The position numbers and the translations under genes are program-made. Of a DNA stretch of 64,000 bases, positions 39,019-50,873 are shown in pieces. The DNA comes from Ceratorhiza oryzae-sativae (Eukaryota; Basidiomycota; Agaricomycetes; Cantharellales; Ceratobasidiaceae). Each line of letters begins with the position of its first letter. Position 1 is the first letter of the stretch. A model generated the notes under the pieces. The model worked only from the letters and a program-made list of their open reading frames with translations. It ran no database searches and was not told the DNA's origin. The stretch is from positions 3,038,001 through 3,102,000 of the forward strand of contig JARWMV010000232.1 of assembly GCA_030998015.1 (NCBI GenBank), given 5' to 3'.

Positions 39019-40056
39019 ATGAATCATATTACTATATTAGTGTTATTATTATCCTGGAATTTAGGGGTTAATGCGGCTATATCGTATAACGAGGTTCGAG
39101 CTATCACCCGCCCGACAAGTACTTTTAGCTGAATGAACCAGGGTCGAGGTTTCAAGCCCGACAGGATCAATGTGTGTAGGCTGGTGCTTGACTGGTGTGA
39201 TTCTAATTGATTTTCGGCTGAACAGTCGCATCCGACATCCCAGCAGTACGTTTCAGCTTTAAATTTAAATATATTGCCACATTTTACCGCAGGAGCTCGC
39301 GGGTTGTTCGAAGGTCGTTATTACCATAACCACAGTTTTTGATGTAAGCCCTCTGGCTGACATGCTTCTGTTGCCACCTAAAGACTTGCCTTAGGCAACA
39401 AATTCCGTGTCGACTAGAATAACCCCTTCGAGTTCGTCCATCGAGATCCCCCCCGCGCTTCCTTTAGCACAACTACGCAACAACCACCCACGACTCAAGC
39501 GTCCACATCAAATGCTGTCAATCAACCTCTGCCTGGAAACTTAGCACCGCCCCCCACGCAGGCTACTACTTCAACCTTGGGCACAATCTCGAGTAGGACC
39601 TCAAGTAGGACCTCGAGTAGGACCTCAAGTAGGATCTCAAGTAGGACCTCAAGCACTATCTCAAACACAACCCCAAGTACATCCCTTCTCACCAGCACAG
39701 CGCCCGTTTCTGCTTCATCGTCGTCTACTCAAACTCCACCGCCATCTACTCAGGTCCCACCGCCTCCTACTCAAGCCCCGCTTCCTCCTTCTCAGCCCCC
39801 ACCATCTCCTGAAAGCCCCAAAAAAGATGAACAAGAAAGAAAAAAGAGGCCGGATGGAAAGGGACCACCAGGAAGAGGGAATGATGACGACGATAAAGGA
39901 AAAGAACCCGACAAGAATCCAGGTAGGAGTGGGCCGGGTTCAGGCGGACCAGACAGGCCAGGTGGACCAGACAGACCAGACAGACCAGACGGGGAGCGAG
40001 GAGGCAAAGGAGATGATAAGGGTCGCGCAGATGGTAAACGGCCAAGGTTGCCTTAA
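39019..40056 (+). CDS. Secreted Ser/Thr/Pro-rich protein with tandem repeats; frameshift
   Basis: Begins MNHITILVLLLSWNLGVNA, a good secretion signal. Exons then chain with short introns: AISYNE joined across a 50-nt intron to GRGFKPDRIN, then SHPTSQ, then ELAGCSKVVITITTVFD (after an intron at about 39261-39292), then a large last exon. That exon has a Ser/Thr-rich part with five 12-nt repeats (39589-39648, SSRT units), a Pro-rich part (TPPPSTQVPPPPTQ), and a highly charged Gly/Pro/Asp/Arg tail with GGPDRP-type repeats (39943-39990). It ends TAA at 40056. The run of seven C at 39448-39454 needs one more C to join the upstream and downstream frames. Composition suggests a heavily O-glycosylated cell-wall or secreted protein. 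No catalytic domain was seen. Confidence 0.6.
39589..39648 (+). repeat. Five tandem 12-bp units inside the secreted-protein gene
   Basis: The unit TCRAGTAGGAYC is repeated five times without interruption and encodes SSRT/SSRI. Being a multiple of three it can change copy number without breaking the frame, so allelic length variation is expected. Confidence 0.9.
39943..39990 (+). repeat. GGACCAGACAGR-type short repeats encoding PDRP units
   Basis: Imperfect 9-bp (GACCAGACA-type) units give a Gly-Pro-Asp-Arg low-complexity stretch in the C-terminal tail of the secreted protein. Confidence 0.75.
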
Positions 40057-41445
40057 AGGGCTCGACTTTGTATACTTTATGCTGAGTTTCGGGCTTCTGC
40101 CAAGTGTGTATTTGTCTAAAAATACTTATGAATGCTCTTAAACGGGATAGCGGATAAAGAGTAGAATTTGTTCACTAATACCGTGTTCAGGTCCAAGACG
40201 AAGCTGATCGCTGTCTACAAGGGTGAATAACATGCAGTTATGCAATGCTTGTTAGTTAAACTATTACTCGAGTCTATATATTACACACTGTGATATATTA
40301 AACTATGTTCAGCGGTTGGAGACACCCTGTGCGTGCAGTTTTGCTCCTGTATATGGCTCAGTGTACTGTCTCCTAACTCGAAAGCTAAGATTAAAATGTA
40401 CCTCTCTCTGCCACTTTGTGAGCGCAAATGAGTGATCCGATCGCTGCGTTCAGGCGAACCGTTTCTACTAGGTGAATTGAGTCGAGTGGGTCGTCCAGAT
40501 GGTGAGCCACTAATGGCACGAGGGCGCACATGAGTAGGATGCGGCGATCTCTTCCGGACCCGCATTTATTGTGCGCATACAGCCTCGCTCTGGGAGATCC
40601 TGGGGGCTGTAAGTGCGATGCCTCGCTAACGTCCTGAATTTCTTGCCCAAATTGAGAGTACCGAGCTACCTTAGTTCAAAAGTGCCAAAGGTTGAGCAAA
40701 AGGCCTTAATTGATCCAGATTTCGACGTACTTGGTGTGATTCTTTTTGCAAGGATGTAGCACAATGAATTATTCTAGCCATGAATCAAAGCTTTCAAAAG
40801 ATGTGAGGCTTATATTTTCACTGGACAGGTTCCTTGTGTAATGCAACATTTATGCGCCTAATAAATCTCACTAAATCCGCCGCGAGCGGCGATCGAGACT
40901 TGATGACATATTCAAAGGCTTCAATGTGGCTGAGAAATACCTGAATTAGTGGCTCGTAACACAACCAAGGTTAAGTAGTGTTGAACCTACCTGATCAAGC
41001 GGCCACTGTAGCATAGATTAGGTATACTGAACTAGTCCTTTAGTCCTTTGAGAGGTATTATCTCGTAGACAGCGAGCACTAGGGCGATCGACAACCGGAC
41101 AGATGGGTGCGCTACGTTTATTCCAGGACAATATCTATTCCATATAGAGACGTCGGCAACTGATTACAGTTATCTTCTACATTAGGGCCTGGTTATATTA
41201 CATTGTGTTCTAGTTATCGTATGCCTTTTGTAAGCTCGTAACTGGCAACGACAGCCATTCACACCCAAAAAGCGAAGCTGACACATCTGATTGTACGTGT
41301 TTTCCAAAACCTCTGTTCCAGGATAAGCGAACGCCATCATTATCCCGAAACAGAGGTCCGACTGTAGGAACTTCGCGTTGGCACCGGGTGTGATCGTGAC
41401 CAACGCCCTTCTTTCGCCATTACAGTAACTTCAATCCTAGCCACC
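40057..41445. other. Intergenic, 1.4 kb
   Basis: Mostly no signal. On the minus strand an open frame from an ATG at 40565 encodes an Arg/Ser/Pro-rich stretch (about 60 aa, SPSGRPTRLNSPSRNGSPER) that reads like a disordered protein segment, but no splice-supported continuation or family was found. It is left unannotated. Confidence 0.4.
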
Positions 41446-44400
41446 ATGACGAGCGAGCAGTCTCCAACCGTGACATGGGAACCGGTTCAAGATGGGGAGG
41501 TTTTTTATAGGCAAGTATATCCAGGTCGCGACTGGATGCCTCTAATATTCAATTCAGCACCCGAGAGGTGTATCAGATGTTATGGCAAGTGAATGACCTC
41601 ACGGACTTTATCGTTGCTGGCGCGCGATATGGCGGGCCGTTGGGTAAGCACTTTCAAATGAGAATATTAAAATTATACTCATGAGCAATAGCTCTTATGA
41701 GAGACACGTCTAAGTTAGTTGCTCTCGGTCGGCATACTATGGCGAAACCTCAGATTATTATATACTCTTCCGCAGGCAGCCTAATCAACACCATACCTGT
41801 ACGTGTTTCGTTGACTCAAAATCGCCCACTGACTTATTCCCATATAGTGGGATCAAGGAAAAGTCGTCGCTCTCGGCTGGACACAAGATGAACGCCTCGT
41901 GGCATTGAACGACGAAGGAACCTATCGCATCTACGACCTTGCAGGAACATACACTCAATACTCGCTTGGGGCAGATGCAGCCGATATCGGCATACTAGAC
42001 GCTCGGATTCACGAACACGGACTCGTGGCCCTCACGAATCACCTCTCGTTTTTGGAAGTGAAGCAATGGACGGGTTCCAAACCACTTGCCCTAGCGTTAC
42101 CTGATCCACCACTGGACGCTGCACCGCACTGCTGGTCGCTCGTTCCTCCTGACGTTGCAGTAAGCAGACATATCGAGGTTCTAGTTGCGAGTGGAAATAC
42201 GATTATTAGTGTGGATGCCCTCGAGTGCGTGGATCAGCGCGTCGGCCGGGGGCCATTTATGGCGATTGCGCCGAGTCCAAACGGGAAAAGTATAGCCCTA
42301 TTGACTTCTGCTGGCATTATCTGGGTAGTCTCTGCGGATTTTTCACAGAGCTATGCGGTACGTTTCCATTTGTCAGTTAAATACGCCAGTTGGACTAACT
42401 GTAAGCATCAGAATATGACTCGACTAAGGATAGCCAGACGTTACCAAGACAGGTAGTTTGGTGTGGCAGCGATGCAGTCGTGCTCTCTTACGCCTCGGGT
42501 CAACTCATCATCCTCGGTCCATTTGGGGACACGATTAAGCATTATTATCCTGGCGCACCACACGTAGTTGGTGAAATTGATGGAGCACGAGTCGTCTGCA
42601 TGACAGGTGCGATTGGATTCAAAAGGTCCCTCGTGAGTAACTAGCTTTCCTATACTGGACGCATCCTAATACGTTACTGCAGCCTCTTCAATGAACGCAC
42701 TCGGCCCAACGTCAACTCCCTGCCGCGCTTCTCATACATGCAGCTGATCAGTTCGCGCAGCGAGTGCCGAGCGCTCACGATAGTGTCCACACTATCAAAC
42801 CCGAACTGTCGGTGCTGTCGATACCTTATTGATGCTGCTGGGAGAGAATGGGACGGCGTGTGGCAACGAAAGTTGCTCAGCGTGAGTCCAGTCACACTTT
42901 GAAAGTACTGGCGGTCTTCGAGGACTGAGACGATATAGGCTGCAGCGTTTGGCCGTGCATTTTTAGATTTATACGATTCGACGGATTTTATCGCTATGGG
43001 CAAAACATTGAAGGTTTTGAATGCTGCGCGATACTACGAGATCGGGATTCCAATTACATATGCTCAGTGAGCCCTTTTTTTCACTCCCGTTCCTCCTCAG
43101 GCTAATTAAGGCTAATCCAGATACCAACATACATCCGCAGCCCACCTTATTACTCGTCTCACGGCTCGAAATGAGCACCTGCTTGCGCTCCGAATAGCCG
43201 AGTTCTTGGGCCACCCACCCGACGCGGTGCTCAAACATTGGGCGTGTGCGAAGATCGCAAAGAGTGGCAAGATGAAAGGTTCGCCCAGTTTCTCTTTTCA
43301 GCAAATTTGAGCTCAGCCGCCCTTACCAAAACGACCAATGAATTGCAGAGGAATCAGACGCACCAGCCGACGCAGCCGATAGTGAGGTCTGCCGGGCGAT
43401 CGTAGACAAGTTCAAGACTATTCCTGGGTCTAGCTTTGCGGATATCGCGAAAAAGGCTTGGGAACTTGGTCGTGGGCGACTGGCTACTATGGTTTGTTGG
43501 TCATTTGCATTCCAATTCTGTTCCTGATAGAACCGCTACAGCTGTTGGAATACGAACCCCGACCGGGCGAGCAAGTCCCCCTCCTGCTCCAAATGAAGGA
43601 AGACGGACTGGCTCTGATCAAAGCCGTGGACAGTGGCGATACAGATCTTGGTATGTTATGTTTGGCTGCGTAGGATCCACACAGGGGGGCTTAGATGGAA
43701 CTAGTGTACCTCGTGCTATTACAGCTCAAGAAGAAATCCTCTTTGGGCGACTTTTTCAGACTGTTGGAAGACGGGGGAGCTCAATTTGGACCAGCCGTGC
43801 GGCTATTAGAGGTGCCTTCGCTTCTTCTTCCTCTTTACCATTGTCTCACAGGGCCTTTTCAACTAGGTGTACGCACGCGAGCAAGACAGGGAGCTGCTTC
43901 GAGACTTTTACTACCAGGACGATAAACGAGTTTCGTCTGCGCTGTTAGCCCTTGAAGATGCGAGAGACGCCCAATCAGTGGATAGTAAGATCGAGTCGGT
44001 GCGTGCTGCGACGAAATTCTTGAGCGAGGATCGAGAGAGAGGGTGGGAGGCCAAGGTTGGTCCATTCGTTGATCCGTGACCTGAACAAGGCTGAATTGTT
44101 CATAACACAGGCGATGGAGGATAGTGTCCGACTGTTAACATTCCAGCAGCAGTTGGAGAAGGACTTGGAGGGTCGAGTCGAAGTGTGTCGGGAAGAGCGT
44201 AAACGAGACGATCCGAATATGCTTAGTGAATGCCCAGCCGCGCAAAGCCGAAAAGGTGCGCGCCGATTGGAAGGTTCCCGACAAACGGTACGTCATACTG
44301 CGTTCTCTTGCTCCTTTTATTTATGCTTCGACTGGTCAGATACTGGTATATCAAACTCTACGCCTATACCGAAACCCGGGATTGGGATGGTCTGGAAACG

Positions 44401-44725
44401 TTTGCGAAATCCAAGCGCTCGCCGATTGGGTATGAGCCATTCGTGGCGCATCTGGTTTCGCAGGGGTATTCCAAACAGGCTTCCTCCTATGTCAGTCGGT
44501 GCGACGGACCCAAGCGGGCTGATTTGTACGTCAAGTGTGGCGAGTGGCAGCTGGCTGGGGAAGAATGCAAGACGAGAGGAGAAAAGGCTAAATTGGAGTA
44601 CGTTCTTGGGACTGGAGCTATTGAACGTGTGCTGATGAGTCTGGATATTTAGGGAGATTAGGAGACGCGCGCCAAATAATCTTGTTGCGAGAGAGTTGGA
44701 CCAGATCTTGTCGACCATGCGGTAA
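41446..44725 (+). CDS. VPS16: Vps16, core subunit of HOPS/CORVET tethering complexes; frameshifts
   Basis: Vps16 holds the class C core together and recruits Vps33 for endosome-vacuole fusion. The ATG at 41446 starts [20 protein letters not shown]. The N-terminal propeller follows ([39 protein letters not shown]), then the alpha-solenoid: [72 protein letters not shown] and LREL-like repeats to the end ([17 protein letters not shown] at 44725). Many introns of 45-60 nt. Frame breaks occur near 42600, 42710 and 42826 around the segment [20 protein letters not shown]. Each needs a one-base change to restore the conserved reading. An essential vacuolar gene would not be expected to carry these. 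The gene is convergent with RPB10, with a 69-bp gap. Confidence 0.85.
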
Positions 44726-44794
44726 CGTTTGGTATAGGGGGGATTGGGATGTATTATACAACCGAGATAAGGAATAATGTACAGGGCGGCTTTA

Positions 44795-45181
44795 TCAGTC
44801 GCGTCCCATGCGCTCTTTTGTTCGCTCCATGGCTGTGGGTGCTCGGTGAGCATTGAAGAAACCACAGACGGTAGAGACATACGATTGTACTGGAGCAACT
44901 TTTCAATAAGGTCTACGTGGGTAAGGACCATGCGACGGCAGCAGTATCGTTTCAGCCCAAGCTGATCCATCGCGTCTCTACATGAACCACACTCGTCAAC
45001 TAAAAAATTCCCCCAGCAGAGCACCGACTCACCCTTCGGTCACGTCGTCCCTCAAAAGTTTGACATAGTCCTCCCACTTGTCCCCAATGACCTTGCCACA
45101 CGTGAAACACCTAACTGGGATAATCTGTTTCGTGTCAACCACAAACTCGAGTCAGACGACGGGAGCGCTTCAACTTGCCAT
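44795..45181 (-). CDS. RPB10: RNA polymerase I/II/III shared subunit Rpb10 (ABC10-beta)
   Basis: A 75-aa zinc-binding subunit common to all three nuclear RNA polymerases. Four exons: 45181-45179, 45124-45033, 44977-44883 and 44832-44795. It reads [20 protein letters not shown], then a segment ending [18 protein letters not shown], then [20 protein letters not shown]. The zinc ligands are intact: CFTC near the N-terminus and the adjacent CC of RYCCRR. The first exon is the start codon alone, and the following intron begins with GC (GCAAGT at 45178), not GT. No GT donor restores the protein (ATGGCAAGTTGA reads into a stop). The frame is intact. Convergent with VPS16 and divergent from NMD3. Confidence 0.9.
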
Positions 45182-45336
45182 GGTGGTCGCCGATTACAGA
45201 CAAGAGCTGGATTTCAAATTCACTCGATCAGTCATATGAGAAATTTGTGGATCGTCTCGCTCGCTTGGGCTCGGGCTTATTCAGGTGGCTCGACTGGTTT
45301 CTTGCTTGTTAGCGACGACCACGAGCAGTGCTTGCC

Positions 45337-47254
45337 ATGGAGTACATTGCACCCCCTTCTGTTCATCGCGTGCTGTGCGCAGACTGCGGTGAGTGATCGT
45401 GGGTGTGGTGGGGGCGCAGAGCTGATGCGACGGGGTGGATAGGTACACCCATCGAGCCCAATTCTGCAAATTTGTGTATTGCATGTTTGAGAAATTCGTG
45501 AGTGTTGATTCGACAGCCAGCGACGGAAACCTAACGAGGTGTATGCTCTCCAGGGTAGATATCACAGAGGGCATTCCCAAACAAGGTCCGCCCCCCTGCG
45601 ACCCGACCCCCGCTCTCCCGCACGCTTTGGCTGACTCGATGCCCCCATCCTAGCCACGGTTAATTTTTGCCGAAACTGCGAACGGTTCCTCTCACCTCCA
45701 AATACATGGACGATCGCCCAGCCTGAATCTCGAGAGCTGTTGGCGATTTGTTTGAAGAAGCTCAAGGGCCTGAACAAGGTCCGGCTGATCGATGCGGGTT
45801 TCATCTGGACCGAGCCGCATTCGAAGAGGGTTAAAGTCAAGTTGACGATCCAGAAGGAGGCGAGTCGAGTGCATTTATGGGCAAGATGGAAGAGACTGAT
45901 GGTCGATGGAATAGGCATTTACATCGACGATCCTGCAGCAAATATTCGAAGTCGAATACGTCGTGATCTACGGTCAATGCCCGGACTGTACCCGTCTGGC
46001 CGCAAAGAACACATGGAAGCGATGGTTCAAGTCCGCCAAAAAGTCAACCAAACGAACGTTCTTGTACTCGAGCAACTCATCCTCAAGCACTCGGCTCAAA
46101 AGGATACGATCAACGTCAAGGAGGCCAAAGACGGCTTGGACTTTTACTATACCAGCGTAGTCATGCGATCAAGATGGTCGAGTTTTTGAATGCGGTTGTT
46201 CCTATCCGGTACGTCCTTGGTTCTTTCTCGAACGCATTTACTGACACCAACTCCCAGATCAAAGGCTTCTGAGCAACTCCTCTCGACAGACACACACTCC
46301 AACACGTCCAACTACAAATTCACCTATTCATGCGAAATCATCCCCATCTGCAAAGACGACCTCGTCTGTCTGCCCCAGAAACAAGCCCGAGCGCTATCCA
46401 ACATTTCCCCACTGACCGTCTGCACCCGCGTCGGAAACTCGATCCATCTGATCGACCCAGCCACACTCCAAACGACCGACCTGACCGCGCCCGTCTACTG
46501 GCGAACACCCTTTGACTCGCTCGCGACCGTATCAGACCTGGTCGAGTTTACGGTGCTCGACGTCGAGCCGAGCGGAAAGACCAACGGCCGGTGGGTGCTC
46601 GCCGACGCCCAAGTGGCGCCCAACAGCGGATTCCGGTCGATGGACGTGGACGAAAACGGGGGAGGCGTAGATGGGATCTACCATACGCGCACCCATCTCG
46701 GCGGGATCCTCCAGCCGGGCGACACTGCGCTTGGGTATCTGCTCTCGAGGGCCAACTTTAATTCGGACGAGTTTGATGCGCTGAACGCGAGTCGGGTTCC
46801 GGATGTGATTCTTATTAAGAAGACGTACCCGAATCGACGGAAGAAGCATCGGACGAGGAATTGGCGCCTTCGGTCGATTGCGAAGGAGGCGAATGAGGAG
46901 GCCGAGGGTGGTGAAGGTCGGGGTGCCCTTGGACGACGGGGAGGACTGGATCAACAGCGGGTCGAGGCGGATTATGAACAATTTTTGCAAGATTTGGAGG
47001 AAGATCCCGAGTTGCGGGCGACGATTAATTTATACAAGAAGGAGGAAGGAGATGTGGATATGCCTGCTATCAAGGAGAAAAAGGCGGCTGGTGGAAAGAA
47101 GGGAGGACAGTATGCGATGGAGGGTGTGGAGAGTACGAATGCTGAGGACGAGGGCGAAGAAGATGAGGCAGATTTCCCTGAAGTCAAACTCGACGAGCTT
47201 GTTGAGCACTTTGACGAGATGGGACTGGAGGATGGAGAGGGGCAGGCGCAATGA
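45337..47254 (+). CDS. NMD3: Nmd3, 60S ribosomal subunit nuclear export adaptor; two one-base frame breaks
   Basis: Nmd3 binds pre-60S subunits and carries the Crm1 export signal. The start MEYIAPPSVHRVLCADCG (45337) leads into the N-terminal zinc region with paired Cys motifs (CADCGTPIEP, CIACLRN, NFCRNCERF, GQCPDC). The OB/eIF5A-like middle part follows (ISPLTVCTRVGNSIHLIDPA, VLDVEPSGKTNGRWVLADAQ), then a basic KKTYPNRRKKHRTRNWRL stretch and an acidic C-terminal tail with a leucine-rich segment (VKLDELVEHFDEMGLEDG) suited to the export signal; TGA at 47254. The intron at 45860-45914 has a GC donor (GCGAGT). Frame breaks: one G missing at about 46018-46021 (AAGCG for AAGGCG, in NTWKAMVQV), and one C missing at 46152-46153 (ACCAG for ACCCAG, in FYYTQRSHA). 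Both are in the most conserved part of the protein. Confidence 0.88.
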
Positions 47255-47283
47255 ATTTAAATTTTGTATATGCAGTGAAGATG

Positions 47284-48173
47284 TTATGATGAGCGTGGCA
47301 TTTGTACACGGATCATCCAATCTGAATACCCCTGCCAGTTCTTTTTCTCCAACAAGAGATGTTCCCGAACTCGGACTGTTTTGGCCGGGTCTCCTGATAC
47401 GAGTTTCCCGCCTGGTCCATATACCGCGATCGACTAGGACCCGAGTCAGATTCAGCTCGAATCAAGTCAAGAGGAAGACTCGCCTGCCTCGTGTCAAACC
47501 TCACCAGGATCTGAGCAACATGATCCTCGGGCTGGCTAGTTCCCCACGCATCCACACATCTAACGCTCAACACTTCTGCCTTGCTGTCCTTTTCATCCAT
47601 CTTCCAGTCGATCGTCTGACCCTTGGGTCGAGTCTTGATCCGGGTCCTGAGTTTATCGAGCTGCTCGTCCGAGCAGACTTTTTCGAGGGATCGAGCGTCG
47701 CCTCGGGAGAGGGCTTGGTACATTTGGGTGTAGAGGTTCAAGGCGAGGGACGAGAAGGATGGGGCGTCGAGTCGGAAGAGTGAGATGAAGGATGGTTTGG
47801 GTGGTGGGAGGATGCCGGTTTTGTATACTTGGCGCAGCCTGTGAGGAGTATGTTAGTGCACGTGTGAAGGAGGAGCGAAACTCACCCCATTGAACTTCGG
47901 AATTTATCCACAAGAAATGTCCGTATCCAATCTAATTTTGGTCTGAACCCGGGAGGCGTAGACGTGATAGGAGTAGGAAATCGGATATCTATATCATGTG
48001 AGTAAATGAAACAATATAAGCGCACCAATGCAGAATCCCACCGAATATATCCAACTTTTGGCCTCGAATGTCAAAATCAGCTGGGGTGGGCCTCCTGTCA
48101 AATTCTTCCAGCATCTGCAGTTGCTGGTCCTTTGAAACAGATTTATTGTCCCCACCACTTATCCGTGCCATCG
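47284..48173 (-). CDS. Mitochondrial Tim44-like domain protein (mL45/Mba1 type); frameshift
   Basis: The Tim44-like domain is shared by Tim44, Mba1 and mitoribosomal protein mL45, the last two linking the mitoribosome to the inner membrane. Visible: FDIRGQKLDIFGGILHW, TPPGFRPKLDWIRTFLVDKF, LNLYTQMYQALSRGDARSLE, DKLRTRIKTRPKGQTIDWKM, then, after a frame change near 47421-47440, VYGPGGKLVSGDP and LEKKNWQGYSDWMIRVQ, ending TAA at 47284. The segment order fits mL45/Mba1 better than Tim44 (no ATP-binding N-terminus). ATG 48173 (MARISGGDNK) is the first in-frame ATG, but it lacks a targeting sequence. An upstream ATG (about 48247) starts a strongly presequence-like stretch (MLFVSRTCSSRLLASPAA) that may join by an intron I could not phase. 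30 bp separate its stop from that of NMD3. Confidence 0.65.
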
Positions 48174-48456
48174 TTCTGATCCATGGTCGAGTCACGCGGC
48201 AGGCGAGGCAAGCAGTCGGGAGGAGCAAGTCCGAGAGACGAAGAGCATGGTAAAGAGCCAAAACGAAGCCAAATTGAATCTCGGCGCTTAGCCGGTGGAG
48301 GGCGCAAGGCGAGATGCCGCATCCGGCGCTTGCGTGTTGATCGGCCTATCCAGCAATTTCGATTGCCAATTGACGCGAGGTCGGCTGATCAAGGATGCGT
48401 CGCCCCGGCTTCGTTCTGCTCTCAACCACCACCACTCTTCGTCCGCTGCCACCATC
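48174..48456. promoter_or_regulatory. Short divergent promoter shared by two mitochondrial genes
   Basis: About 280 bp lie between the start of the Tim44-like gene (minus) and MIX17 (plus). It contains CGCGG-rich sequence and the possible targeting-peptide exon of the minus-strand gene. It must drive both genes. Confidence 0.5.
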
Positions 48457-49077
48457 ATGCCTGTGAGTATCGTCCATATGACGTTTGGGGACTCGAGAAT
48501 AACGTAGTCGCCGTCCCCCAGCGTCAGTCCCGATCCCGCCCCAGCGCCCGCCCAGCTTCATCCTCCTCGTTTGGCTCTGGCGGTCAAACACGCAGCGCAT
48601 CCACCGCGGCGTACCCACCTCAGGCTCCTCCGGCGTACGCGACGCAAGCCCAGGCTCGCCCACAGGAGCGACCCCCTGGCTTGCTCGCCCAGATGGCAGC
48701 CACGGCCGGGTCCGTCGCTGTCGGGTCCACCGTCGGCCATGGGATCAGCTCGATGCTCTTTGGAGGACGAAGCGAGGCTCCTCCGGCAGAGTATCAGCAG
48801 CCCCCCCAGCAGCAGTATCAGCCTCAGAACTCGGGCTTGAGCTGTGAAGTCCAGGCGAGAGGTCAGTTGGGCAAAATTTTTGTAACACGGGTCGTTGGGC
48901 GTGAGAGCTGACGGTGTGAATGAACAGACTTTACCAAGTGCATGGAGACTGGGGATATCAACACTTGCGGCTGGTACCTCGAGCAACTCAAGGCTGTATG
49001 TCTAACCACTCACGTATATTCGCACGATGCTGACCACCCACGATCTCCAGTGCCAGGCCGCTGCTCGTCCCTACTAG
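48457..49077 (+). CDS. MIX17: Mix17/CHCHD2-type twin CX9C mitochondrial intermembrane-space protein
   Basis: Four exons in phase: 48457-48462, 48522-48861, 48928-48995 and 49051-49077. The first is just ATG CCT. The N-terminus is Arg/Ser/Ala/Pro-rich (MPRQSRSRPSARPASSSSFG), as in the Mix17/CHCHD2/10 family, followed by a hydrophobic glycine-rich segment (MAATAGSVAVGSTVGHGISS, LFGG) and a Gln/Pro-rich linker. The C-terminal CHCH domain has two exact CX9C motifs: C-EVQARDFTK-C and C-GWYLEQLKA-C. Such proteins are imported by Mia40/Tim40 and oxidised in the intermembrane space; family members affect respiration and cristae. The frame is intact. Confidence 0.88.
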
Positions 49078-50330
<1,253 letters not shown>

Positions 50331-50873
50331 TGTTGAGAATGTAAGAGGGTGGTACGGAGGAGTTTTTGGGTTGAGAAGCTTCGAGGAAGAGAGGAGGTGG
50401 TGGTTGGTGGACAACTCGATGCGACAAGCCCCCTCTTTTTATTTACTCATCCCGAGCTAGTTTGGCAAGCTCGTGTAAACAACAAACTCACGTGATGCTC
50501 GGTTGGGCAAAACAAACCGTATCCTCCGGTTTGTGGGGCTCCACTCACATCATCTCAGGCATTTTTTATTGGCTCGAAGGCAATTTTATTTTTTCATAAA
50601 ATTATTGAGGATTTTGAGGGCCAGGGGAAACGTAGCGGGGGTGCATACTGCTTTTGGACTCTGATTTGTGCGGCTTGTCATGTGACCATCGAACATAACG
50701 TAAGCCACTGGTTAAGCGCCAATCATCCTTTGGTCTTGTCCACGACTGGACTTGCGCGTGCATACACCGACTTTGTATATTATACCCGTTCTAATTCTGG
50801 CTTGACACGCGCAATTCATTGAACCGCACGCCATTCTCTCTCTTCTGACTGGTGTTTTCTAATCTGGGGAATT
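50331..50873. promoter_or_regulatory. Divergent promoter between histone H3 and Spc34-like gene
   Basis: 540 bp. On the minus strand, an AT-rich box (TAAATAAAAAG, about 50436-50446) lies about 110 bp upstream of the H3 start and a CCAATAAAAAATG element lies near 50564-50576, positions typical for TATA and CCAAT boxes. On the plus strand, TATATTATACCC (about 50776) precedes the Spc34-like start by about 95 bp. Confidence 0.5.

Noticed and set aside
39767..40045. Minus-strand Leu/Ser/Pro-rich frames opposite the secreted repeat protein
   Set aside because: Mirror of the low-complexity plus-strand repeats; no start context or splice support.
40281..40565. Arg/Ser/Pro-rich minus-strand frame as an SR-type protein gene
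   Set aside because: Composition is suggestive, but there is no RRM, no splice-supported continuation and no homolog I can name. It is mentioned only in the intergenic entry.
44317..45024. Minus-strand open frame of 235 codons from RPB10 into VPS16
   Set aside because: Only the RPB10 exon in it is real. The rest is intron read-through and antisense to the VPS16 3' end.
46878..47783. Plus-strand open frame (301 codons) running from NMD3 into the Tim44-like gene
   Set aside because: It overlaps NMD3 in another frame and then runs antisense to the Tim44-like gene. Both real genes have clear conserved motifs.
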